From UBA1181 sp045113275 (lineage in GTDB: Bacteria > Bacteroidota > Bacteroidia > Bacteroidales > Paludibacteraceae), in NCBI GenBank assembly GCA_045113275.1, contig JBGUIU010000323.1, forward strand, positions 1-64,000: 64,000 bases of DNA. The letters are read 5' to 3'. The notes below the pieces were generated by a model that saw only the letters and a list, made by a program, of their open reading frames with translations, was not told the DNA's origin and did not search any database. Numbering within the stretch: position 1 is the first letter of the stretch; each line of letters starts with the position of its first letter. The translations under genes were made by a program, and so were the position numbers. This document shows positions 26,200-35,397 of the stretch, in pieces.

Positions 26200-26241
26200 T
26201 GCGTTGCGATTGGTAGTAATGTTACTATCAACCGCGAAGCG
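26200..26241 (+). promoter_or_regulatory. Long leader hairpin before the UpxY-like gene
   Basis: The transcribed leader contains two 20-nt arms (26200-26219 and 26222-26241) that pair at 18 of 20 positions including three G-U wobbles. The stem ends 9 nt before the ATG at 26251 and is not followed by a U-tract, so it is not a plain terminator. It could be the site where the antiterminator acts or a control of its translation. Confidence 0.6.
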
Positions 26242-26250
26242 TTCCCAAAA

Positions 26251-26802
26251 ATGGACTATTATATGGCAGAAGACAAAGAGGAGAAATGGTATGTAGTCAA
26301 AACCCGAGCGAAGCAGGAAAGGGTTGTGCAACAGCAAATTAACAGATTTGGAGTAGAGACATTTTTACCAACGCGGATAGAGGTGAGAGACTGGCATGAT
26401 CGAAAGAAAAAGGTCGAGTCAGTTCTGATCCCTAATACTGTTTTTCTGAAAGCAGAGAAGAATGTAGCCATTGATTTGCATAATGTGCAAGGTATTCAGT
26501 TCTCCTTTCTACGTGATGTCACAAGTCTTCAGAGAAATCAATTGTTAGTAATTCCGGATCGTCAGATGAAGGAGTTTATGCGATTTTTGAAGATATCTGA
26601 CAATCAGTTTGAGGTTGAGCCTGATGCAACATTTATGCGTGGCGACAAGGTAATCATCACACAAGGATGTTTCAAAGGGATTACAGGTGAATTGGTGAAA
26701 ATAAATGGGAAGGACAAAGTAATTGTACGGTTGAATACGATTATCTCGTGTTCTGTGCCCACCTCTATGGATTGTTTGGAGAAAATAAACGGTTTAATAT
26801 AG
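26251..26802 (+). CDS. UpxY/NusG-like transcription antiterminator of the polysaccharide locus
   Basis: 183 aa from the ATG at 26251; an ATG at 26263 (MAEDKEEK) is an alternative. The longer frame back to 26161 overlaps the promoter and is rejected. An NGN domain (about 10-110) starts KWYVVKTRAKQERVVQQQ; a KOW-type domain follows (about 125-165: FMRGDKVIITQGCFKGITGEL). In Bacteroides, UpxY proteins bind the elongating polymerase on their own locus leader and allow read-through of long capsule operons. It is the first gene of the locus and precedes about 24 same-strand genes. No UpxZ partner is seen. Confidence 0.88.
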   Translation: MDYYMAEDKEEKWYVVKTRAKQERVVQQQINRFGVETFLPTRIEVRDWHDRKKKVESVLIPNTVFLKAEKNVAIDLHNVQGIQFSFLRDVTSLQRNQLLVIPDRQMKEFMRFLKISDNQFEVEPDATFMRGDKVIITQGCFKGITGELVKINGKDKVIVRLNTIISCSVPTSMDCLEKINGLI

Positions 26803-26815
26803 TAACTTGTTGAAT

Positions 26816-27958
26816 ATGAGTTTCAAAAGAAATATTATCATCACAGGTGGTGCAGGATTTATAGGATCGCATGTGGTTCGATTGTTCGTGAATAAATATC
26901 CAGATTATAAAATCATTAATTTGGATAAGTTGACATATGCTGGTAATTTGGCTAATTTGAAGGATGTTGAGAATAAACCAAATTACAAGTTTGTCAAAAT
27001 GGACATTTGCGATTTTGATGCATTTTATCAGTTGATGCAAGATGAACAGATTGATGGTATCATTCACTTGGCAGCTGAAAGTCATGTGGATCGCAGTATC
27101 AAGGATCCGTTTACGTTTGCTCGCACAAATGTGATGGGAACATTGTCTTTATTACAAGCAGCTAAGCTATATTGGGAATCATTGCCAGAGAAGTATGAAG
27201 GAAAACGGTTCTATCATATCTCAACGGATGAAGTGTATGGAGCCTTGTCGATGACGCATCCAGAAGGCATTGAGCCTCCTTTCTCAACGACGGCATCAAG
27301 TAGCGAGCATCATTTGGCATATGGTGAAGATTTCTTTTATGAAACTACGAAATACAATCCACATTCTCCGTATTCGGCTAGTAAGGCAAGTTCTGACCAT
27401 TTCGTTCGTGCATTTCATGATACGTATGGCATGCCGACTATTGTGACGAACTGTTCCAATAATTACGGACCTTATCAATTCCCTGAGAAACTGATTCCAT
27501 TGTTTATCAATAATATACGTCATAAAAAACCACTTCCTGTATATGGAAAGGGTGAGAACGTGAGGGATTGGTTGTTTGTGGAAGACCATGCACGTGCGAT
27601 TGATGTGATTTTCCATAAAGGAAAGATAGCAGAAACATACAACATTGGTGGTTTCAACGAGTGGAAAAACATAGACATCATCAAGGTGGTTATCAATACG
27701 GTTGACCGCTTGTTGGGCAGAAAAGAGGGAGAAGATATGAATCTGATCACATATGTGACAGATCGATTAGGACATGATGCACGATACGCGATTGATTCGA
27801 CAAAACTGCAGAAAGAATTGGGTTGGGAACCTAGTTTGCAGTTTGAGGAAGGTATTGAAAAGACAGTGAAGTGGTATTTGGAAAATCAGGACTGGATGGA
27901 TAACATCACCAGTGGAGAGTATGAGAAATACTACGAAGAAATGTATAAAGGTAAATAA
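26816..27958 (+). CDS. rfbB: dTDP-glucose 4,6-dehydratase
   Basis: 380 aa extended short-chain dehydrogenase from the ATG at 26816 (two TTG codons upstream are less likely). The Rossmann motif is GGAGFIGS, the active-site loop STDEVYG carries the Asp-Glu pair, and YSASKASSDH holds the catalytic Tyr-x3-Lys. It turns dTDP-glucose into dTDP-4-keto-6-deoxyglucose. RmlA, C and D are not in the window, so the product probably goes to the 4-aminotransferase-like enzyme at 30836 rather than to rhamnose; that is inference. Confidence 0.93.
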   Translation: MSFKRNIIITGGAGFIGSHVVRLFVNKYPDYKIINLDKLTYAGNLANLKDVENKPNYKFVKMDICDFDAFYQLMQDEQIDGIIHLAAESHVDRSIKDPFTFARTNVMGTLSLLQAAKLYWESLPEKYEGKRFYHISTDEVYGALSMTHPEGIEPPFSTTASSSEHHLAYGEDFFYETTKYNPHSPYSASKASSDHFVRAFHDTYGMPTIVTNCSNNYGPYQFPEKLIPLFINNIRHKKPLPVYGKGENVRDWLFVEDHARAIDVIFHKGKIAETYNIGGFNEWKNIDIIKVVINTVDRLLGRKEGEDMNLITYVTDRLGHDARYAIDSTKLQKELGWEPSLQFEEGIEKTVKWYLENQDWMDNITSGEYEKYYEEMYKGK

Positions 27959-28015
27959 AACAACACAAAAGTACAAAGAGAAAGAATGGAATATTAATGA
28001 ATAATTATTCATACC

Positions 28016-29353
28016 ATGCGTGAATTCGAAAATTTGAAGATTGCGGTTGCAGGAACGGGGTATGTCGGGTTGAGCATTGCGACATTGTTGGCTCAAAAAC
28101 ATAATGTAATTGCTGTTGACGTGGTTCCTGAAAAGGTGGAAATGATTAACCAAAAACAATCTCCAATTCAAGATGAATATATAGAGAAGTATTTAAGGGA
28201 AAAACAACTCAATCTAAGAGCGACATTGGATGGAACCGCGGCCTATAAGGATGCGGATTTCGTCGTTATTGCCGCTCCAACTAATTATGACCCGATAAAA
28301 AATTATTTTGACACGAGTCATGTGGAGGAGGTGATTGATTTAGTATTGAGTGTGAATCCTGATGCGGTGATGGTAATCAAGTCAACTATTCCAGTTGGAT
28401 ATACACGTAATCTGTATGTGAAATATGCAAAGAAATTTGCAGAAACAGCCGAATTAAAGGGCAAGAAATTTAATTTGTTATTTTCTCCTGAGTTCTTGAG
28501 AGAAAGTAAAGCATTATATGATAATTTATATCCTTCTCGAATCATTGTAGGATATCCTAAGATGATTGATACAGATGATTTTGCGGAAGAAAATGAGGCT
28601 ATCAGAAGGATTGGCAATCCAAATGCGGAAAGTTATGCACGTATTTTTGCGCAGTTGTTGCAAGAAGGTGCATTAAAGGAGAATATTGACACGTTGTTTA
28701 TGGGAATGAAGGAGGCGGAGGCTGTAAAGCTCTTCGCCAATACCTATTTGGCGTTGCGTGTTAGTTTTTTCAATGAATTGGACACCTATGCTGAGGTGAA
28801 AGGATTGGATACACAAGCCATCATAGATGGAGTATGTTTGGATCCTCGCATTGGTTCACATTATAATAATCCGTCGTTTGGATATGGCGGTTACTGCTTG
28901 CCGAAAGACACTAAGCAGTTGTTGGCTAATTATCAGGATGTGCCGGAGAATCTTATTGAGGCCATAGTAGAGAGTAACCGGACGCGTAAGGACTTCATTG
29001 CAGACAGAGTGTTGGATATGGCAGGTTATTATAGTAATAATGGTGCTTTCAGTCCGTCTGCAGAACATTCGTGTGTTGTTGGTGTCTATCGATTGACGAT
29101 GAAGTCGAATTCGGATAATTTCCGTCAAAGTTCCATTCAGGGAGTGATGAAGCGAGTGAAGGCGAAGGGTGCGAATGTTATTATTTACGAACCAACATTG
29201 GAGAATGGTTCAACCTTCTTTGGTAGTTTGGTGGTGAATGATTTGTCGAAGTTCAAAGCCCAATCGCAAGCCATCATAGCCAATCGCTATGACGCATGTT
29301 TGGATGATGTGGAGGAGAAGGTATATACGAGGGATTTGTTTAGAAGGGACTAA
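28016..29353 (+). CDS. ugd: UDP-glucose 6-dehydrogenase family (UDP-sugar dehydrogenase)
   Basis: 445 aa. The NAD-binding motif AGTGYVGLS is at 12-20. Other family motifs are KSTIPVGYT (122-130), FSPEFLRE (156-163) and the catalytic GYGGYCLPKDTKQL with Cys294. It probably oxidises UDP-glucose to UDP-glucuronate. A UDP-glucuronate-4-epimerase-like gene at 59431 fits a further step to UDP-galacturonate. A related UDP-N-acetyl-mannosamine or GDP-mannose specificity cannot be ruled out by eye. Confidence 0.9.
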   Translation: MREFENLKIAVAGTGYVGLSIATLLAQKHNVIAVDVVPEKVEMINQKQSPIQDEYIEKYLREKQLNLRATLDGTAAYKDADFVVIAAPTNYDPIKNYFDTSHVEEVIDLVLSVNPDAVMVIKSTIPVGYTRNLYVKYAKKFAETAELKGKKFNLLFSPEFLRESKALYDNLYPSRIIVGYPKMIDTDDFAEENEAIRRIGNPNAESYARIFAQLLQEGALKENIDTLFMGMKEAEAVKLFANTYLALRVSFFNELDTYAEVKGLDTQAIIDGVCLDPRIGSHYNNPSFGYGGYCLPKDTKQLLANYQDVPENLIEAIVESNRTRKDFIADRVLDMAGYYSNNGAFSPSAEHSCVVGVYRLTMKSNSDNFRQSSIQGVMKRVKAKGANVIIYEPTLENGSTFFGSLVVNDLSKFKAQSQAIIANRYDACLDDVEEKVYTRDLFRRD

Positions 29354-29405
29354 TATGGTTCTGCGTTTGTTGATGATTTAATTTGAGCTATATTGTAGAA
29401 GTTAA

Positions 29406-30839
29406 ATGTCCGAAAGCTTAAAGGATAAGACCTCGAAGGGGCTGTTGTGGAGTGCACTTGAACGTTTTTCGGTTCAAGGAATACAGTTCTTGGTGATGCT
29501 TGTGATGGCACGATTGCTGACACCAGATGATTATGGTTTGGTCGGTATGGCTGCTATTTTTATTGCTATAACAGGATCTTTGGTAGATAGTGGTTTTTCA
29601 CAAGCCTTGATAAGGAAACAAAATCGAACAGACGTAGATAAATCTACGGTTTTCTATTTTAACATCATTGTAAGTATAGTACTATATGGAGTTATTTTTG
29701 TAATGGCACCGTATGTGTCGGATTTTTATGAAATGCCGATTTTAACATGGGTGATTCGGATGATTTGTTTGGTCTGTATTGTTAATTCATTCGGAGTGGT
29801 ACAGAGAGCTGAGTTTATTACAAAATTGGATTTCAAATCGCTAACAGTATCCACGTTATTAGCTTCGGCCGTATCGGGATGCATCGGAATATATATGGCC
29901 TTGTCTGGTTATGGAGTGTGGGCATTGGTCGTGCAACAAGTAGTATCTGCAGTTATCACTAATCTTGTTTTATGGATATTGTCGAAATGGAGACCATTGG
30001 TTGTTTTTTCGTGGGAATCGTTTCATGAATTATTCTCGTTTGGAAGTAAGTTGATGCTTTCTGGATTGTTAAATACTACGTATGGACAAATATATCCTAT
30101 TGTAATAGGTAAATTGTTTTCTGCTGATAGTTTGGGAAATTATAATAGAGCAAGTCATTTTGCTCAGTTTCCTTCGTCTAATTTAACGACCATTATGCAA
30201 CGTGTGACATATCCTGTGTTGTGTGGTATTCAGAGTGAGGATGATAGATTGAGAGAAATATACAGGAAATTTTTAAAAATGTCTGCTTTTGTTGTTTTCC
30301 CTTTGATGATGTTGCTTTCTGCATTATCCTTCCCGATGATAGACGTCTTGATTGGAGAAAAGTGGAGATTTTGTTCGGAACTTTTGCAGATTATTTGTTT
30401 TTCGTTGATGTGGTATCCGATACATGCAATAAATCTAAATTTGCTACAGGTAAAGGGTCGCTCTGATTTGTTTTTAAAGTTGGAGATTATTAAGAAAATC
30501 TTGGGGATTTCTGTTTTAGTGGCATCTGCTCCATTCGGATTGGTTGCGATGTGTTATGCAAAAATCGGAAGTTCGATTATATGTTTGGTGATAAACACCT
30601 ATTATACAGGCAAATTGATAAATGTTGGCTTTGTGAAACAAATGAGTGATTTATTCCCAACATTGTTGTTAAGTGGTGTGATGTTTATTGCAGTATTATT
30701 ATTGACTTACCTAATAGAAAATCAATATCTCACTTTGATTGTTGGTGGTGGCGCTGGGCTATTGATATATTTAGTAGGGAGTACAATATTTAAGTTTCAA
30801 GAATTACAAGACGTTAAGGCTTTGATTAGAAAGAAATGA
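29406..30839 (+). CDS. wzx: Wzx-type polysaccharide flippase
   Basis: 477 aa, very hydrophobic, with about 12-14 membrane spans. The start SKGLLWSALERFSVQGIQF and ARLLTPDDYGLVGMAAIF are typical of the WzxC/TuaB-type branch of the MATE-like superfamily. It should move the lipid-linked repeat unit across the inner membrane for assembly by the Wzy polymerase (48554). Its stop overlaps the next ATG (ATGA). Confidence 0.9.
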   Translation: MSESLKDKTSKGLLWSALERFSVQGIQFLVMLVMARLLTPDDYGLVGMAAIFIAITGSLVDSGFSQALIRKQNRTDVDKSTVFYFNIIVSIVLYGVIFVMAPYVSDFYEMPILTWVIRMICLVCIVNSFGVVQRAEFITKLDFKSLTVSTLLASAVSGCIGIYMALSGYGVWALVVQQVVSAVITNLVLWILSKWRPLVVFSWESFHELFSFGSKLMLSGLLNTTYGQIYPIVIGKLFSADSLGNYNRASHFAQFPSSNLTTIMQRVTYPVLCGIQSEDDRLREIYRKFLKMSAFVVFPLMMLLSALSFPMIDVLIGEKWRFCSELLQIICFSLMWYPIHAINLNLLQVKGRSDLFLKLEIIKKILGISVLVASAPFGLVAMCYAKIGSSIICLVINTYYTGKLINVGFVKQMSDLFPTLLLSGVMFIAVLLLTYLIENQYLTLIVGGGAGLLIYLVGSTIFKFQELQDVKALIRKK

Positions 30840-31948
30840 GTGATAATAAGTTAATAACAGTTACATCTCCGTTGCTTCCTAAATTGGATGAGTTTCATGA
30901 GATGTTGAAACAGATTTGGGAAAGCAAATGGATTACTAATAATGGGTCTTTTCATAAGCAATTGGAGAAAGAGTTGGCTGCTTATTTGAAGGTGCCATAT
31001 GTAAGTCTTTTCACTAATGGTACGTTACCATTAATCACTGTTTTACAAGCTTTACATATTACAGGAGAGGTGATTACCACACCATATAGCTTCGTGGCGA
31101 CGACACATGCTCTTTGGTGGAATGGTATAAAACCGGTCTTTGTTGATATTGATTTATCCACGGGAAATATAGATCCTGATAAAATAGAATCGGCTATTAC
31201 GCCGAGGACAACAGCTATTATGCCCGTTCATGTGTATGGAAAGCCTTGTAACACAAAAAGAATTAAGGAGATAGCTGATAAATATGGATTGAAGGTGATA
31301 TATGATGCCGCGCATGCATTCGGTGTGGAGGTGAATGGAGAGAGTGTTTTGAATGCGGGGGATATGAGTACGTTGAGTTTTCATGCCACAAAGGTCTATA
31401 ATACGATAGAGGGAGGCGCAATGGTGATGCATGATGAGGAAACGAAGAGACGTATTGATTATCTGAAAAATTTCGGTTTCCATGGTGAAACGGAAGTGAT
31501 AGCTCCAGGAATCAATAGCAAAATGGATGAGATGCGCTCCGCGTATGGAATCCTTAATTTGAGACAAGTGGATGCAGCCATAGAAGCACGTCATCAGGTG
31601 GCAATTAAGTATCGTGAAATCCTGCGTAATGTGAAAGGTATCACATTCTTTGATGATATGCCAGGCGTTAAGCATAATTATAGTTATTTCCCGATTTTTG
31701 TTGAGGCGGAGGAATATGGTATGACTCGTGATGAGTTGTATGAAAAAATGAAAGCCGCCAATGTCTATGGCAGACGTTATTTCTATCCGTTGATTTCGGA
31801 ATTCTCAACATATAGAGGTTTGGATTCAGCAAAACCAGAAAATCTTCCAAATGCTCGTAAAATGGCTAATAGTGTGATTTGCTTGCCAATGCATCACGAA
31901 CTCAGTGAAGATGATATACAGCGTATTGTTAATTGTATAATCAAGTAA
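30836..31948 (+). CDS. DegT/DnrJ/EryC1-family sugar aminotransferase (VioA-like)
   Basis: 370 aa PLP-dependent nucleotide-sugar aminotransferase. Asp158 in YDAAHAFG and Lys186 in SFHATKVYNTIEGGA are the PLP-binding pair. The FHATK pattern and the N-terminal VTSPLLPKLDEF resemble enzymes that aminate dTDP-4-keto-6-deoxyglucose, such as VioA, giving dTDP-4-amino-4,6-dideoxyglucose; the 3-amino alternative is possible. RmlB at 26816 would supply the substrate. It overlaps wzx by 4 nt and is followed by an ATP-grasp gene after 3 nt. Confidence 0.88.
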   Translation: MSDNKLITVTSPLLPKLDEFHEMLKQIWESKWITNNGSFHKQLEKELAAYLKVPYVSLFTNGTLPLITVLQALHITGEVITTPYSFVATTHALWWNGIKPVFVDIDLSTGNIDPDKIESAITPRTTAIMPVHVYGKPCNTKRIKEIADKYGLKVIYDAAHAFGVEVNGESVLNAGDMSTLSFHATKVYNTIEGGAMVMHDEETKRRIDYLKNFGFHGETEVIAPGINSKMDEMRSAYGILNLRQVDAAIEARHQVAIKYREILRNVKGITFFDDMPGVKHNYSYFPIFVEAEEYGMTRDELYEKMKAANVYGRRYFYPLISEFSTYRGLDSAKPENLPNARKMANSVICLPMHHELSEDDIQRIVNCIIK

Positions 31949-31951
31949 AAG

Positions 31952-33160
31952 ATGAATCCCAAGAGATTGATGTTGCTTGGTGGATTGCGTTATCTTTTGC
32001 CAGTAATTAAAGAAGCGCATAGAATGGGGGTATATGTTATCACGGCAGATTATTTGCCTGATAATATTGCTCATAAATATTCTGATGAGTATTGCAATGT
32101 CAGTATTATAGATAAAGAAGCAGTGTTGAAAAAGGCACAGGAACTTAAGATTGATGGAATATTAAGTCATGCAGTTGATCCTGGTGTGGTTTCAGCGGCT
32201 TATGTTGCAGAAAAAATGGGGTTGCCTTATCAATGCAGTTATGAGGCAGCTTGCATATTACAGGACAAGTCACGATTCCGTGCGTTTCTTTCTGAAAATG
32301 GTTTCAATTGTCCTAAGGCAAAGGGATATAGTAATGTAGAAGATGCCTTGCATGATGTTGATTACTTCAATTGGCCTGTCATAGTGAAACCTGTGGATTC
32401 TGCAGGTAGTAAAGGTGTGACGAAGGTGGAAAAGAAAAATGATCTAGGTCGAGCTATAGAAATAGCTTTGCAAGCGTCTCTATCTAAGCATTTTGTTATT
32501 GAAGATTTTCTTGATAAAGTTGGAGCTCAGTCTAGTGCTGATGTTTTTACTGTAGATGGGAAACTGGTTTATCCGGCCTTTTCAGATCAGTTGTTTGATC
32601 CCAAAGCTGCAAATCCTTATACGCCAGCTATAGAGATTTGGCCATCCTCGATGGAACAGAGGTATCAAGAGGATTTGACGGGTCAGTTACAGCGTCTATT
32701 TTCGCTGTTGAAAGTAAAATCGGGAATTTACAATGTTGAAAGTCGGGTTTGCTCTAACGGGAAGTCTTACATTATGGAGGTGAGTCCGCGAGGCGGGGGA
32801 AATCGCATTGCGGAGCTTCAAGATATGGCTACGGGTCAAAGTTTAATCCGTAATGAAATCAAAAAGGCTTTGGGAGTGCCGTTGGATGACATAACTTCGC
32901 CTTGTTATGATGGAGTATGGTGTAATTATATTTTACACTCATCTAAAGAGGGGACTCTTGATTCTGTTGATATAAATGTTGAATTTCAAAAGTCTTTCGT
33001 TCGCGATATTGGACTCATAGTGAAGAAAGGCGACAAAATTGTTCCTTTTTCAGGAGCGAATAATTCACTTGGCACACTTTTTTTAAGATTTGATACGAGA
33101 GAAGAACTTTCTGATGCTTTGAAAAATCAAGATGAATGGTTGTCAGTTAATGTCGAATAG
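31952..33160 (+). CDS. ATP-grasp ligase (first of two)
   Basis: 402 aa. The N-terminal Rossmann-like domain has LGGLRYLLPVIKEAHRMG. The ATP-grasp core includes WPVIVKPVDSAGSKGVTKV (phosphate-binding loop, near 146-164), FVIEDFLDK and the Mg-binding YIMEVSPRGGGNRI. The family joins a carboxylate to an amine or thiol through an acyl-phosphate. In this locus the natural partners would be an organic or amino acid and an amino sugar, so N-acylation of the sugar made by the neighbouring aminotransferase is my inference. It overlaps or abuts the next gene. Confidence 0.85.
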   Translation: MNPKRLMLLGGLRYLLPVIKEAHRMGVYVITADYLPDNIAHKYSDEYCNVSIIDKEAVLKKAQELKIDGILSHAVDPGVVSAAYVAEKMGLPYQCSYEAACILQDKSRFRAFLSENGFNCPKAKGYSNVEDALHDVDYFNWPVIVKPVDSAGSKGVTKVEKKNDLGRAIEIALQASLSKHFVIEDFLDKVGAQSSADVFTVDGKLVYPAFSDQLFDPKAANPYTPAIEIWPSSMEQRYQEDLTGQLQRLFSLLKVKSGIYNVESRVCSNGKSYIMEVSPRGGGNRIAELQDMATGQSLIRNEIKKALGVPLDDITSPCYDGVWCNYILHSSKEGTLDSVDINVEFQKSFVRDIGLIVKKGDKIVPFSGANNSLGTLFLRFDTREELSDALKNQDEWLSVNVE

Positions 33161-33164
33161 TAAC

Positions 33165-34130
33165 ATGAAACCCATTGGAGGATATTTCGAGTTAGAGTTA
33201 AGCTGTGACATTGACAATATGCCACACAAGGATGAAGTTCTCTTGAATAGTGGTAGAAATGCATTGGAATATATTCTTCGTTGTATTAATAAGGTGAAGA
33301 AGATTTATGTTCCCTACTATACATGTGATGCAGTTTTACAGCCATTAGAACGATTGAAAGTTCCTTTTCAGTATTATCATGTTGATGATAACCTAAGGAT
33401 CGCAGATGATATTCCAATAGGGGATGATGAATACCTGATTTATACAAATTACTATGGTGTTATGGATGCCTATGTCTTTGAGTTGTCAAAGAAATATGGG
33501 AAAAAACTAATAATAGATGATGCTCAAGCGTTGTATGCTCCATCAATAGATGGATGTTGGCAGATATTCAGTCCGCGTAAGTTCGTTGGTGTTCCTGATG
33601 GAGGAATAGCAGTGACAAACGGCGTGGAGTGTATAGCAGATTTGCCTTATGATGAGTCGTACGATAGGTGTTCTCATTTACTGAAAAGGCATGATTTAGT
33701 GCCTTCTGAAGGATATTTGGATTTTAAACAAAATAGTCTTAAATTGAGTCAAACGTCTTTGGCATCTATGAGCCTATTGACGCGTGCAATGCTAAAATCT
33801 ATTGATTTTAATAATGTAAAGAAACGACGCAATGATAATTTTAGAATTATTCATAATGCGATGGAAACGACAAATGAGTTTAGAATTCCAGGTATGGATA
33901 CATTCGAATGTCCTATGGTATATCCGTATCGAACAAGTATGAGAGATTTGAGAAAAAAACTCATAGAAAATCAGATATTTGTTGCCACATATTGGCCGAA
34001 TGTATTGGAATGGTGTAAGGAGGCTGATGTAGAATATCAATTGACATCGAATACTGTATGTATACCGATAGATCAACGGTATAATCAGGAAGATATGAAT
34101 AGAATAATAAAGATAGTACAAGATAGATAA
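33165..34130 (+). CDS. Divergent DegT-like PLP-dependent protein
   Basis: 321 aa from the ATG at 33165, 4 nt after the ATP-grasp stop; an ATG at 33150 is an alternative. The sequence is shorter and more divergent than the enzyme at 30836. The fold-type I pattern is present: NSGRNALEYIL near the start, IIDDAQALYAP with the ring-stacking Asp (near 118), and SPRKFVGVPDGG with Lys139 as the likely PLP lysine. The substrate is not known. Position between two ATP-grasp genes suggests it serves the same modification pathway. Confidence 0.75.
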   Translation: MKPIGGYFELELSCDIDNMPHKDEVLLNSGRNALEYILRCINKVKKIYVPYYTCDAVLQPLERLKVPFQYYHVDDNLRIADDIPIGDDEYLIYTNYYGVMDAYVFELSKKYGKKLIIDDAQALYAPSIDGCWQIFSPRKFVGVPDGGIAVTNGVECIADLPYDESYDRCSHLLKRHDLVPSEGYLDFKQNSLKLSQTSLASMSLLTRAMLKSIDFNNVKKRRNDNFRIIHNAMETTNEFRIPGMDTFECPMVYPYRTSMRDLRKKLIENQIFVATYWPNVLEWCKEADVEYQLTSNTVCIPIDQRYNQEDMNRIIKIVQDR

Positions 34131-35395
34131 TGAGAACTTTAGAGGGCAAGAGATTATTGGTTTTGGGAAGTAGTCCATTACTTGCAGGTATTGTCAAAGA
34201 AGCTCAGAAATTGGGTGTGTTTGTGATAGTTACAGACTATAATAAGTATGAGAATGCTCCAGCTAAACATATTGCAAACAAATATTACGATATAAGTTTG
34301 TCCGATATTGATTTGATAGTAAAATGCATCAAGGATGAGAAGATTGATGGTGTGTTGACTGGCTATACAGATTCATATCTTAAATATTATTATGAAATAT
34401 GTCGGAAAGCGGGTCTTCCATGTTATGGGGATTTGAAACAATTTGATATAGCAACGGATAAAGTGCTTTTTAAGAAGATGTGTATGGATGCTGGTGTGCC
34501 GGTTATTCCAGGGACGACAGTGTTGAATTTGGAAGATGCAAAAAAAGCAGCTTTAGAAATAGGTTATCCATTGATGTTTAAGCCTGCTGATAATAGCGGT
34601 TCGAGGGGTGTCATCAAATGTAATGATGAAAATCAATTGGAGAATAGCTTTAATTATGCCTTGTCATTCTCTCCGTCTAAACAAGTAATATGTGAGAAAT
34701 ATCTTGATTGTGAGAATATAGGTTCTGCGTATCAACTTGATAATGGAGAGATTTATTTGAATTCGGTATCAGACAGACATGTTTATAAATCAGAAGAAAG
34801 TGGTTCGTCCGTCACGAAAGATCTGGTCTATCCTTCGATATATACAAAACGGTATATAGAGGAGGTTAACGAAAAAGTCATTAATATGCTGAAGGTAAAT
34901 GGATTTAAGCACGGAATGCTTAGTTTTCAGGCCTTTGTAGACGACAAGAGTTTTTATTTTTGTGAGATGTGCTATCGTCCTAGTGGAGGACATCATTATA
35001 TGATTGTTAATGACCAAAATGGCATTAACAGTCTTGATTTGCTAATAGAGTATGCCGTAAATGGTAAGATAGATTACAATGGAGTGAACGAAAATCCTTA
35101 TTTCAAGGAGTCGTGTGCGATGATAAAGTTGATGGGAGAGCCAGGAAAAGTCATAAGTAAGATAGACTTGTCTCCATTGGATTCAGAAAAGGGCATAATT
35201 AGTTACCAGTCTCATAAGATTATTGGCAATGAGATTGGAAAAGATGGAACTACGGCTCAATGTCTTGCTGCAATATGGCTAAAAGCATCAGACAGGGATT
35301 GCTTGATAAAAAACATTGATGAAACAATATCAAAGGTTGTAATTTCCGATGACAAAGGGAATAATCTGGTAAAAAATATAAAATATTTAGTATAA
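34130..35395 (+). CDS. ATP-grasp ligase (second of two)
   Basis: 421 aa. The N-terminal part (KRLLVLGSSPLLAGIVKEAQKLG) parallels the first ATP-grasp protein. The core carries GYPLMFKPADNSGSRGVIKC, VICEKYLD and FCEMCYRPSGGHHY, where the usual metal-binding Glu and Arg are kept. Amino-acid or hydroxy-acid ligation to an amino group is the likely chemistry. ATG overlaps the stop of the previous gene by one base, and the gene is followed 2 nt later by the TIM-barrel-like gene, so it leads into the small-molecule module. Confidence 0.82.
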   Translation: MRTLEGKRLLVLGSSPLLAGIVKEAQKLGVFVIVTDYNKYENAPAKHIANKYYDISLSDIDLIVKCIKDEKIDGVLTGYTDSYLKYYYEICRKAGLPCYGDLKQFDIATDKVLFKKMCMDAGVPVIPGTTVLNLEDAKKAALEIGYPLMFKPADNSGSRGVIKCNDENQLENSFNYALSFSPSKQVICEKYLDCENIGSAYQLDNGEIYLNSVSDRHVYKSEESGSSVTKDLVYPSIYTKRYIEEVNEKVINMLKVNGFKHGMLSFQAFVDDKSFYFCEMCYRPSGGHHYMIVNDQNGINSLDLLIEYAVNGKIDYNGVNENPYFKESCAMIKLMGEPGKVISKIDLSPLDSEKGIISYQSHKIIGNEIGKDGTTAQCLAAIWLKASDRDCLIKNIDETISKVVISDDKGNNLVKNIKYLV

Positions 35396-35397
35396 AT

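Noticed and set aside
26161..26250. N-terminal extension of the antiterminator gene from the ATG at 26161
   Set aside because: This ATG overlaps the -7 box at 26164-26171, so it cannot be on the transcript from that promoter; the extension also has no NGN homology.
25992..26250. Invertible promoter, as known for Bacteroides capsule loci
   Set aside because: I looked for inverted repeats flanking the promoter and found only the leader hairpin; no recombinase gene is nearby.
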